Positions 23,703 through 30,921 of a stretch of DNA of 32,642 bases are shown here, piece after piece. A program made the position numbers and the translations under genes. The stretch lies in contig JAJDTI010000137.1 of NCBI GenBank assembly GCA_022827245.1, positions 1 to 32,642 on the forward strand. The letters are read 5' to 3'. Position 1 is the first letter of the stretch. Each line of letters opens with the position of its first letter. This DNA comes from Pseudomonadales bacterium. Its GTDB lineage: Bacteria; Pseudomonadota; Gammaproteobacteria; Pseudomonadales; Azotimanducaceae. The notes beneath the pieces were generated by a model that saw nothing but the letters and a program-made list of their open reading frames with translations, made no database searches and was not told the DNA's origin.

Positions 23703-24554
23703 ATGGACGCCAGGCCGAACGTTTTCGAGGTCGCCCTCGAATCGTTCCAGTCCGATGTCGTGGACCGGTCCCGCGAGGTTCCGGTCATCCTGCTCTTCTG
23801 GACGGACCAGGTGCCCCCGGCGGCGGACACCAGGCGCGCCCTCGAGAACCTGGCGACCCAGTACCAGGGCAAGTTCGCCCTGGCCCTGTGCGATGTCGCC
23901 AGCACGCCGCAGCTTGCGCAGCAGCTCCGCGTCCAGGGCATTCCCAGCATCCGGGTCATCGTCGACGGCCAGATCGCCGACCAGGTCGAGGGGCCGCAGG
24001 GGGAACCCGTCCTGCGCCAGCTCATCGAAGGCCTGACGATGTCCGACGCGGAGCGGCTGAAGGACCAGCTCGAGCGGTTCACCGCGGCGCGGGACTGGGA
24101 GGGCGCCCTGCAGATCCTGAAGGCCGCGCTCCAGGCCGAGCCGAACAACCCGGCCTTCAAGGTGGAGTGGGCCGACGTCCTAGTGCATCGCGGCGACCTC
24201 GACGATGCAGAGCGCGTTCTCGCCTCGATTTCGGACGAGACGCCGGAACGCGAGCGGCCCGCCATGCGCCTCGAACTCGCCCGGGAAGCGGCGTCGCTCG
24301 ACGGCGCCGCGGCCCTCTCGCGGGTGGCCGCGAACGGGGCCGACCTCGAGGCGCGCTACGAGGCGGCCATCACCCAGGCCGTCGCCGGCGACTACGTCGA
24401 CGCCCTCGACCAGTGCATGGCGATCCTGCAGACGGACCGGAAGTTCCGCGACGACGCGGGACGGACCACGATGATTCGAATCATGGCCACGATGGGCAAG
24501 GGTTCGGACGTGGCCCAGCGGTACCGCCGCCGCATGTTCGCGTTCCTCCACTGA
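23703..24554 (+). CDS. cnoX: CnoX/YbbN-type thioredoxin-TPR co-chaperone lacking the CXXC motif
   Basis: 283 aa, the usual length for YbbN/CnoX, a chaperedoxin that protects folding proteins under oxidative (chlorine) stress and hands them to GroEL or DnaK. The thioredoxin domain (about 8-110) has VPVILLFWTDQVPPAADTRR, LCDVASTPQLAQQLRVQGIP and SIRVIVDGQ. The normal W-C-x-x-C position reads WTDQVPPA, so both cysteines are gone. The TPR_19/TPR_20-like half follows: FTAARDWEGALQILKAALQA, EPNNPAFKVEWADVLVHRGD, and a C-terminal GKGSDVAQRYRRRMFAFLH typical of the family. It lies 21 bases after a 1-Cys peroxiredoxin. Residual Cys at 63 and near 240 are not in the active-site position. Start has no good Shine-Dalgarno. 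Confidence 0.9.
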   Translation: MDARPNVFEVALESFQSDVVDRSREVPVILLFWTDQVPPAADTRRALENLATQYQGKFALALCDVASTPQLAQQLRVQGIPSIRVIVDGQIADQVEGPQGEPVLRQLIEGLTMSDAERLKDQLERFTAARDWEGALQILKAALQAEPNNPAFKVEWADVLVHRGDLDDAERVLASISDETPERERPAMRLELAREAASLDGAAALSRVAANGADLEARYEAAITQAVAGDYVDALDQCMAILQTDRKFRDDAGRTTMIRIMATMGKGSDVAQRYRRRMFAFLH

Positions 24555-24853
24555 GCGCCGCGCGCGCGGATCCGGGGCCCGGGAGCCGCCCGATTATGCA
24601 CAGGTGGCCCGAATGTGCCGCCTGCTTTGTAGCTTACGGGCGGAATTCCAAAGCCCGGTTCAAGGTTCCGCGCCAATCCCTTGAAAACACAAGGGAATAC
24701 GTGTGTTGTTCAGTTTTTGACCAAATCGCGATGCCCGCGCCAGGCGCGGGATAGCGCCGTGTGTGCATCGGTTATCCAAAGAGTTATCCACAGATTTGGT
24801 GGAAAAGCCGGCCCTGCCCGCGCGCGGGCCACGCCGGGGAGGGGGACAGGACA
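24555..24853. promoter_or_regulatory. 299-bp intergenic region with DnaA-box-like 9-mers, a dyad and an AT-richer core
   Basis: Two sites match the DnaA box TTATNCACA exactly: TTATGCACA at 24594-24602 and TTATCCACA at 24784-24792. TTATCCAAA at 24772-24780 differs at one position and lies 3 bases before the second. Between them is a relatively AT-rich core (about 24676-24726) containing the dyad TCCCTTG (24677-24683) and CAAGGGA (24690-24696), and a GC hairpin, CCCGCGC (24734-24740) and GCGCGGG (24744-24750). None of the usual oriC neighbour genes is present. It may instead carry the promoter and operator of the ligase gene. No ORF seen here. Confidence 0.45.
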
Positions 24854-26239
24854 GTGACGGATGACGTGGCGGCGAAGCTCGCCGGCTATCGCGAACGGGG
24901 CGCCCGGCAGGTCAAGCTGGGCCTCACGGACATCGACGGGGTGATTCGCGGCAAGTACGTGAGTCTGGAGAAATTCGCCGGACTCCTCGCCAAGGGCGGC
25001 GGCTTCTGCGACTGCGTGTTCGGCTGGGACGTGGCGGACGAACTGTATGACGGCGGCGCGTTCACGGGCTGGCACACCGGGTTTCCGGACGCCGACTACC
25101 GGCTCGTCGTCGACACCGAAAGGTGGCTGCCGGACGAGGGCGTGCCTTACTTCATCGGGGAGTTCGCGAGCGGCGACGATGCCTATCACCCCGTCTGTCC
25201 GCGCTCGACGCTACGCCGGACCCTGGACCGCGCGGCCGGCCATAGCCTCGCCCTGAAGGCGGGCTTCGAGTACGAGTTCTTCGTGTTCGACGAGACCCCC
25301 CACTCCGTACGCGAGAAGCACTACCGCGACCTGCGCCCGCTGACGCCCGGGAACTTCGGCTACTCGGTGCTGCGGGCGTCGAGCAACGCCGACCTGTTCC
25401 GCGGGCTGATGAACTACTGCGACGAGATCGACACGCCCCTCGAGGGCCTCCACTGCGAGACCGGTCCCGGCGTGTGGGAAGGCGCCCTCGCCGCGTCGAA
25501 CGGGCTTTCGCCGGCCGACCGGGCGACGCTCTTCAAGACCTTCAGCAAGGTGTTCTTCGCCAGGCACGAGGCCATCGCCACGTTCATGGCCAAGTGGTCG
25601 ATGGACTACCCCGGCCAGAGCGGCCACTTCCACTTCTCGCTGCTCGACGACGCCGGCGACAACGCGTTCGGGGCCACCGAGGACCCCGCGGCCCGGCACC
25701 ACGCCGCCGCGTTGCCGGACCTCCTACGGCACGCCGTCGGCGGCCTGGTGCGCTACGTCCCGGAACTCCTGACCATGCTCGCACCCACCGTCAACAGCTA
25801 CACGCGCCTCGTGAAGGGCGCCTGGGCTCCGACGGCCGCGACCTGGGGATTCGACAACCGGACCACGGCGTTTCGCGTCATCACCGGGGGCGCGTCGGCC
25901 CAGCGCATCGAATGCCGGGTGAGCGGCGCCGACGCCAACCCCTACCTCGCCGCCGCGGCCGCCCTGGGCGCCGCCGTACTCGGCATCGAGCAGGCCATCG
26001 AACCGCCCGAGCCGGTGGTCGGGAACGGCTACGACGCGGAGGACGGCCTGCCGGACAACCTGCGCTTCCCCTCGACGCTGCGCGAAGCGAACGCGCGCTT
26101 CGCGGCATCGGAGGCCGCCCGCGCGCTGTTCGGCGACGCCTTCGTCGAGCACTACGTCACGAGCCGCGACTGGGAGACGCGGGAAGCCGAACGCACGGTC
26201 ACGGACTGGCAGCTCGCCCGGTACTTCGAAATCATATGA
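24854..26239 (+). CDS. Glutamine synthetase family protein (gamma-glutamyl-polyamine synthetase-like)
   Basis: 461 aa from GTG at 24854, behind GGGGAGGGGGACAGG. The N-terminal beta-grasp region has LGLTDIDGVIRGKYVSLEKF. The catalytic domain shows AGFEYEFFVFDETP (metal glutamates), LEGLHCETGPGVWEGALAAS, GQSGHFHFSLLD, the ATP-site NSYTRLVKGAWAPTAATWGF and RIECRVSGADANPYLAAAAA. No adenylylation-site tyrosine context is apparent. The short GS length and the adjacent glutamine amidotransferase match gamma-glutamylputrescine-synthetase systems (PuuA/SpuI-like), which ligate glutamate to an amine, rather than assimilatory GlnA. Substrate amine is inferred only. The stop overlaps the amidotransferase start as ATGA. 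Upstream is the 299-bp region with DnaA-like boxes. Confidence 0.9.
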   Translation: MTDDVAAKLAGYRERGARQVKLGLTDIDGVIRGKYVSLEKFAGLLAKGGGFCDCVFGWDVADELYDGGAFTGWHTGFPDADYRLVVDTERWLPDEGVPYFIGEFASGDDAYHPVCPRSTLRRTLDRAAGHSLALKAGFEYEFFVFDETPHSVREKHYRDLRPLTPGNFGYSVLRASSNADLFRGLMNYCDEIDTPLEGLHCETGPGVWEGALAASNGLSPADRATLFKTFSKVFFARHEAIATFMAKWSMDYPGQSGHFHFSLLDDAGDNAFGATEDPAARHHAAALPDLLRHAVGGLVRYVPELLTMLAPTVNSYTRLVKGAWAPTAATWGFDNRTTAFRVITGGASAQRIECRVSGADANPYLAAAAALGAAVLGIEQAIEPPEPVVGNGYDAEDGLPDNLRFPSTLREANARFAASEAARALFGDAFVEHYVTSRDWETREAERTVTDWQLARYFEII

Positions 26240-26982
26240 CCCGCATCGGCATCCTGCAGGCGGACTCGGTGCGCGAAGAGTTCCAGGACGCCTTCGGCAG
26301 CTATCCCGGCATGTTCGAGTCCCTGCTCTCCCGGGCGGCCGCGGACGCTTCGGTCCCCGTGGACTTCGCCGTCTTCGACGTCGAGCACGGGGAGTACCCG
26401 GCCGGGATCGACGCCTGCGACGCCTACGTCATCACCGGGTCCCGCGAGAGCGTCTACGCCGACCTGCCCTGGATCGCAACGCTGTCCAACTACGTGCGCG
26501 CGCTCCATGCCGCGCGCAAGAAGACGGTCGGGGTCTGCTTCGGACACCAACTCGTCGCACAGGCCCTCGGGGGCGATACGCGACCGGCGGACGCGGGCTG
26601 GGGCGTCGGCGTGCACCGGATGCGCATCCTGGCGGAAGAGCGCTGGATGCAACCCCCGCTCCCGGCCGTGGCCCTGCTGTCGAGCCACAAGGACCAGGTC
26701 GTGAAGATGCCCCCCGGAGCCCGGCTGCTCGGCTCGAACGACTTCTGCCCGATCGGGGCCTTCGCCCTGGGCGATCACTTTCTCACCTTCCAGGGGCATC
26801 CCGAGTTCGAGAAGGGCTACGCGCGCGCCCTGATGGGGTTCCGCGAAGAACTGCTCGGCGACGCCTACGCGCCCGGCATCGCCTCCCTGTCGCGCCGAAC
26901 CGACGACGCGGCGGTGGGCCGCTGGATGCTCCGCTTCCTGGCGGGGGAGGCCGTCAGCGGTTCCGCAACACCAGCCACGTGA
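26236..26982 (+). CDS. Class I glutamine amidotransferase (GMP-synthase-like GATase1)
   Basis: 248 aa. The catalytic triad is visible: Cys101 in VGVCFGHQ, His188 and Glu190 in FQGHPEFE. AYVITGSRESVYADLPWI and GWGVGVHRM are typical of the stand-alone GATase1-like group related to the GuaA N-terminal domain. The start overlaps the glutamine-synthetase-like gene by 4 bases (ATGA), so the two proteins are made together. In polyamine catabolism a class I amidotransferase-like hydrolase (PuuD/SpuA) removes the gamma-glutamyl group added by the synthetase, and this protein may do the same; it could also hydrolyse glutamine for another enzyme. The last 29 bases overlap the convergent pspC gene. Confidence 0.9.
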   Translation: MTRIGILQADSVREEFQDAFGSYPGMFESLLSRAAADASVPVDFAVFDVEHGEYPAGIDACDAYVITGSRESVYADLPWIATLSNYVRALHAARKKTVGVCFGHQLVAQALGGDTRPADAGWGVGVHRMRILAEERWMQPPLPAVALLSSHKDQVVKMPPGARLLGSNDFCPIGAFALGDHFLTFQGHPEFEKGYARALMGFREELLGDAYAPGIASLSRRTDDAAVGRWMLRFLAGEAVSGSATPAT

Positions 26983-27169
26983 CCAGGTACGCCGCGACGG
27001 TGACCTGGGGAAAGAACAGCGCGGTCACCACCGCCCCGACCCGCACGAATGCGGGATCGATGCCCACGTAGCGGGCACAACCCGCGCAGACACCCGCGAG
27101 CCAGCCTTCGTCGCGGTCGAGACGCAGCCGCCGCCGGCCGGGGTCGCCCACCATTTCGTACTCCTCCAT
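26954..27169 (-). CDS. PspC domain protein
   Basis: 71 aa. After a charged lead (MEEYEMVGDPGRRRLRLDRD) comes the PspC core EGWLAGVCAGCARYVGIDPA, where the usual sequence is W-x-GVCxGLAxYxGxD, then FVRVGAVVTALFFPQV and a membrane span ending YLVTWLVLRNR. PspC proteins are membrane components of the phage-shock envelope-stress response, but small orphan PspC proteins are common and often uncharacterised. No pspA or pspB is nearby. ATG at 27169 has AAGGAG 6 bases upstream, within a long purine-rich leader. Its 3' end overlaps the convergent amidotransferase gene by 29 bases. Confidence 0.87.
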   Translation of the reverse strand: MEEYEMVGDPGRRRLRLDRDEGWLAGVCAGCARYVGIDPAFVRVGAVVTALFFPQVTVAAYLVTWLVLRNR

Positions 27170-27202
27170 CTCTGTCTCCTTCTCCCTCTCCCTCCGTCTC
27201 CC

Positions 27203-27394
27203 TCACCAGGGAATCACCGCCACGCAGAGCGCGCGCAGCGAGGACCAGTCCGGCGCCCACCCCTCGTCGAGATGGGCCACCGACTCCGCGACATGGGCGT
27301 CGGCCACCAGTCCGAAGGCCAACAGTACCGCCGCCACCAACACGCAGGCGGCGAATGTCGCCCGGGGTGCGTGAATTCTCGAGAGCCTGAACAT
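27203..27394 (-). CDS. Small exported or membrane-anchored peptide upstream of pspC
   Basis: From ATG at 27394 the product is 63 aa: a basic start (MFRLSRIHAPR), a hydrophobic core (ATFAACVLVAAVLLAFGLVA), then a polar tail with VAESVAHLDEGWAPDWSSLR. The core followed by ADA suggests a cleavable signal peptide. The frame is open to an ATG at 27562, but that part looks non-coding. The Shine-Dalgarno is weak. It ends 33 bases before pspC on the same strand, across a purine-rich tract. No family recognised; the 27395-27655 gap beyond it shows nothing I can support. Confidence 0.4.
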   Translation of the reverse strand: MFRLSRIHAPRATFAACVLVAAVLLAFGLVADAHVAESVAHLDEGWAPDWSSLRALCVAVIPW

Positions 27395-27655
27395 TTTCGC
27401 TATCCGATTCGAGTAGCTTGCCTGCCCCTTGTCGTTCAAACACCGTGCCAAGTTTGCCGCGCGCGCAAGATACTGAGCGAACACGTGTTTTCCCTGGCTC
27501 GCGCCCGCCGATCCAAGGCTGTCGTGGCGAGGCCTGCCAAGGTTTGGCGCGGTGTGCGCCACGCCCGTCCTCTCGCGGCGTTCCTCTTTGCAGACGCGTG
27601 ACAGGCTCCGCCGCTTTCATTTACCTTCCTGCCCACGACGCCATCGGGAGGGCAC

Positions 27656-29275
27656 ATGGCACTGCACTTCGCGTCCATCTGGGAGACGATCACCGACCTG
27701 ATTCCGGACCGGCCCGCGCTGGTCTGCGGCGACAGCACGCGTACCTGGCGGGAGTACGACGATCGCGCCGCCCGGATCGCGTCGCTCCTCGACGCCCACG
27801 GGATCGGCCACGACGGCAAGGTCGGCATTTACGTCCACAACTCCAACGAGTACCTGGAGGCCCAGTACGGTATCTTCAAGGTGCGCGGCGTCCCCATCAA
27901 CGTGAACTACCGCTACAAGGCGGACGAACTCGTCTACCTGCTCGACAACGCGGACGCGGAGGCGGTCTTCTACCAGGCCTGCTACGCCGCGCGCATCTGG
28001 GAGATCCGGCACCGGCTGCCGAAGGTCAAGCTCTACGTGCAGGTCGATGACGGCACCGAGGCGCTGCTGGCCGACGCGGTCGACTACGAGCGCTCCATCC
28101 GGGACCACGCCCCCATGGATCGCATCGAGCGCTCGAGCGACGAGATCTACATGCTCTACACCGGGGGCACCACGGGCATGCCCAAGGGCGTGATGTACAC
28201 CCACGGCCAGTTCATCTCGGTCATGATGGGGACCGTCGCGAGCATGGGGGTCGACGTCCCGTCCAGCGTCGACGACATTCCCGCGGTCATCGAGGCCATG
28301 CGCGCCGCCGACGCCTTCCCCGTCAGCCTTGCAGCCTGTCCCCTGATGCACGGCACCGGGATGTGGCTGGGCTCGCTCGTGCCGCTCCTGCAGGGCGGCA
28401 CCGTGGTCACGATCTCGAAGCTCGGGCTGGACCCGCACCTGATCTGGAGCGAAGTCGAGCGCAACCGCTGCACCAGCGTGACGATCGTGGGCGACGCCTT
28501 CGCGAAACCCATGCTGGACGCCCTCGACGACGCGGCGAAGCGCGGGTACTCGTACGACCTCTCGTCCCTCGAAGGCATCCTCTCGAGCGGCGTCATGTGG
28601 AGCGCGGAGATCAAGGAGCGCCTGCTCGCACATCACGACATGCGCCTGGTCGACGCGATGGGCTCCACCGAGGGGGGTGTCGGTTCCTCGGTCGCCACCC
28701 GCACCGAACACACGCAGACCGCCCGGTTCCAGATGAACCCGGGGGTCAAGGTCATCACCGACGACGGCCACGAGGTCGTCCCCGGATCGGGGGAGACGGG
28801 CAAGCTCGCGACCAGCGGCCTCGTGCCCGTCGGCTACTACAAGGACCCGGAGAAGTCCGCCGCCACGTTCCGGGAGATCGACGGCGTCCGCTACAGCTTC
28901 CCCGGCGACTACGCGACGGTCGAGGCCGACGGCACGATCACCCTCCTCGGCCGCGGCAGCAACTGCATCAACACCGCGGGCGAGAAGGTGTACCCCGAGG
29001 AGGTCGAGGAGGCGGTCAAGCTGCATCCGTCGGTCTACGACTGCCTCGTGGTCGGCCTGACGGACGAGCGGTTCGGGCAGCGGGTGGTCGCCGTCGCCTC
29101 GACGGATGAACGCCGGCAGGTGGACGAGCAGGGGCTCATCGACTTCACGCGCGACCATCTCGCCGGCTACAAGCTGCCGAAACAGGTGCTGTTCGTCGAC
29201 GAGGTGCGCCGGGCGCCAAATGGCAAGGCCGACTACAAGTGGGCGCGGACCGCGGCGGAGCGGGCCTTCGGCTGA
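27656..29275 (+). CDS. Fatty-acid / steroid-type acyl-CoA ligase (AMP-forming)
   Basis: 539 aa ANL-superfamily enzyme that activates a carboxylate to acyl-AMP and then acyl-CoA. The P-loop motif YTGGTTGMPKGVMYTHGQ is at 168-185. Further motifs are PLMHGTGMWLGSLVPL, the A5-like MGSTEGG, and the GDYATVEADGTITLLGRG hinge. Next is CINTAGEKVYPEEVEEAV, and the C-terminal catalytic Lys lies in APNGKADYKW. ATG at 27656 follows GGGAGGG closely. The HNSNEY and NYRYKADELVYLLDNADAEA segments resemble ligases annotated for long-chain or steroid side-chain acids in proteobacteria and actinobacteria, but substrate cannot be read from sequence. It heads an operon with an SCP2 protein and a sulfotransferase. 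Confidence 0.93.
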   Translation: MALHFASIWETITDLIPDRPALVCGDSTRTWREYDDRAARIASLLDAHGIGHDGKVGIYVHNSNEYLEAQYGIFKVRGVPINVNYRYKADELVYLLDNADAEAVFYQACYAARIWEIRHRLPKVKLYVQVDDGTEALLADAVDYERSIRDHAPMDRIERSSDEIYMLYTGGTTGMPKGVMYTHGQFISVMMGTVASMGVDVPSSVDDIPAVIEAMRAADAFPVSLAACPLMHGTGMWLGSLVPLLQGGTVVTISKLGLDPHLIWSEVERNRCTSVTIVGDAFAKPMLDALDDAAKRGYSYDLSSLEGILSSGVMWSAEIKERLLAHHDMRLVDAMGSTEGGVGSSVATRTEHTQTARFQMNPGVKVITDDGHEVVPGSGETGKLATSGLVPVGYYKDPEKSAATFREIDGVRYSFPGDYATVEADGTITLLGRGSNCINTAGEKVYPEEVEEAVKLHPSVYDCLVVGLTDERFGQRVVAVASTDERRQVDEQGLIDFTRDHLAGYKLPKQVLFVDEVRRAPNGKADYKWARTAAERAFG

Positions 29276-29324
29276 GGGCCGCCCACCGGTCACCTCCGCA
29301 CGCATGGACCCGGGAGCGACGACC

Positions 29325-29627
29325 ATGACGATGGAAGAGATCCGCGCGGACATGGCCGAGAAGGCCGCCGGCATCGACCCCCTCGGCAAGACCCTGGCCT
29401 TCTATCTCGACGACGAGATCCTGCTGATCGACGGTACCGGCGACACGAACGCGGTCTCCGTCGCGACGGGCCAGGCGATCACGCCCGAGTGCTCGGTCAG
29501 GATGTCCCTCGACACCTTCGGGCAGCTCGGCCGCAAGGAGATCAAGCCCTTCATGGCCGTCGCCTCCGGCAGGATCAAGGTGCAGGGGGACCTGTCGATC
29601 GCGGCGAAGCTCAAGAAGCTGACCTGA
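29325..29627 (+). CDS. SCP2 sterol-carrier domain protein (stand-alone lipid carrier)
   Basis: 100 aa from ATG at 29325, with GGGAG 8 bases upstream; ATG at 29304 is less well placed. The SCP2 fold is recognisable from LAFYLDDEILLIDGTGDTNA, PECSVRMSLDTFGQLGRKEI and KPFMAVASGRIKVQGDLSIA followed by AKLKKL. The segment F-x-x-G-x-I-K-V-x-G-D is the signature part. SCP2 domains hold fatty acyl-CoA, sterols or other lipids in a hydrophobic cavity. It lies 49 bases after the acyl-CoA ligase stop, and its TGA shares a base with the next ATG (TGATG). A related domain appears to end the sigma fusion at 281-2101. Confidence 0.88.
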   Translation: MTMEEIRADMAEKAAGIDPLGKTLAFYLDDEILLIDGTGDTNAVSVATGQAITPECSVRMSLDTFGQLGRKEIKPFMAVASGRIKVQGDLSIAAKLKKLT

Positions 29628-30907
29628 TGTACGACGCGCCGATCCCGGTCGAGCGGTCGGCCGCGCTCAGGCTCCTCAACCGCGCCGGCGCGGTCGCCGA
29701 ACGATGCGGGGTCAGGCTGTTCGATCCCGATCCCGGCCGCATCCTCGACCAGGCGGCTGCGACGACGGGTTTCGCGCACGCGGACGACGCGATGGCGGAG
29801 GGCCTCGGCCGACTGCTCCACTCGATCCGCGGGGAAGCGCGGCCGAGCGCCTTCGGCAAGATCGCGCTCCGGAACCTGGTCAAGCGCAACGCCGAGGCGC
29901 GGTTCCTCGTCGAGAAGGCCCTGGCCGAGAGACCCGGGATCGCCGCCGAGCCCATCGCCGGTCCCGTGTTCATCATCGGCATGCCGCGGTCCGGCACGAC
30001 GATCCTGCAGGCCCTCCTGCACCGGGACTCGGCCCATCGGGCGCCCCTGTGCTGGGAGTGCCTGCTCCCGTACCCCGCGCCCACGCCGGCGGACTACGAA
30101 GCCAACGAGCGGATCGAGGCGATCCGCAAGGAGTTCGACCGGCTGTTCGCCCTGGTCCCCGACTTCCGGCGCAAGCACTACATGGAAGCCGACTCGCCCC
30201 AGGAGTGCATCGCCGTCACGGCGCTCAACTTCACGAGCTTCCAGTTCTTGGCGCAGTGCTACCTGCCCGCGTACCACGACTGGTTCGCGAACGCGGCCGA
30301 CCAGGCCGCCAACTTCCGCTGGCACAGGCGCTTCCTGCAGTTCCTGCAGTCCGGCGGCGTGCGGCCCGACCGGTGGCTGCTGAAGTCGCCGGTACATCTC
30401 ATGCGGCTGAAGGCCCTGTTCGAGGCGTACCCGGACGCACGCGTCGTGATGACGCACCGGCATCCGTCCGCCGTGGTCCCCTCGACGGCGAGCCTCATCT
30501 CCTCGATGCGCTCCCTGTACTCGGACCACGAGGACACGGCCCGGACGGGGCGCGAGCAACTGCACCTCTGGGGCGACTACTTCGACCGGTGCCTCCGGGA
30601 CCGCGCCGCGCTCGACCGGGAAGACCAGATCGCGGATGTCCTGTTCGACGAGTTCGCCGCGGACCAGATGGGCGTCGTGGAACGCCTCTACGCGCGCTTT
30701 GGCTGGGACCTGGACGACGCGAGCCGCGCGCGCATGGAGCGCTTCCTGGTCGACGAGCGGCGCGGCCGGCACGGGGAGCACGAGTACTCGCTCGACCAGA
30801 TCGGCGTCACCGAATCGGACATAGGGCGGCACTACGGCGACTACCTGGACTTTCTTCGGGACCTCGATGCGCACACGGTCCGCGACCGCCGCGCAGAGAG
30901 CGGCTGA
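29627..30907 (+). CDS. Sulfotransferase-family protein (PAPS-dependent type)
   Basis: 426 aa. The 5'-phosphosulfate loop is FIIGMPRSGTTILQALL, with GMPRSGTT at 118-125. The 3'-phosphate site is the later WLLKSPVHLMRLKALFEAYP followed by DARVVMTHRHPSAVVPS. A helical N-terminal region of about 110 residues precedes it. This is the Sulfotransfer_3 type, common in bacteria beside lipid-metabolism genes, where acceptors are mostly unknown. The ATG overlaps the SCP2 stop (TGATG), so translation is coupled. The gene ends 14 bases from the stop of a convergent hydrolase gene. Activity on a lipid held by SCP2 is an inference from gene order. Confidence 0.88.
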   Translation: MYDAPIPVERSAALRLLNRAGAVAERCGVRLFDPDPGRILDQAAATTGFAHADDAMAEGLGRLLHSIRGEARPSAFGKIALRNLVKRNAEARFLVEKALAERPGIAAEPIAGPVFIIGMPRSGTTILQALLHRDSAHRAPLCWECLLPYPAPTPADYEANERIEAIRKEFDRLFALVPDFRRKHYMEADSPQECIAVTALNFTSFQFLAQCYLPAYHDWFANAADQAANFRWHRRFLQFLQSGGVRPDRWLLKSPVHLMRLKALFEAYPDARVVMTHRHPSAVVPSTASLISSMRSLYSDHEDTARTGREQLHLWGDYFDRCLRDRAALDREDQIADVLFDEFAADQMGVVERLYARFGWDLDDASRARMERFLVDERRGRHGEHEYSLDQIGVTESDIGRHYGDYLDFLRDLDAHTVRDRRAESG

Positions 30908-30921
30908 CCGGCTCTCCGCGC

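Noticed and set aside
24594-24792. Chromosomal origin (oriC)
   Set aside because: Only two exact DnaA boxes and no dnaA, dnaN, rpmH, mnmG or parAB nearby; kept as a finding but not called an origin.
27617-29389. 590-aa minus-strand frame opposite the acyl-CoA ligase
   Set aside because: Shadow of the ligase; no motifs, and the plus-strand gene is certain.
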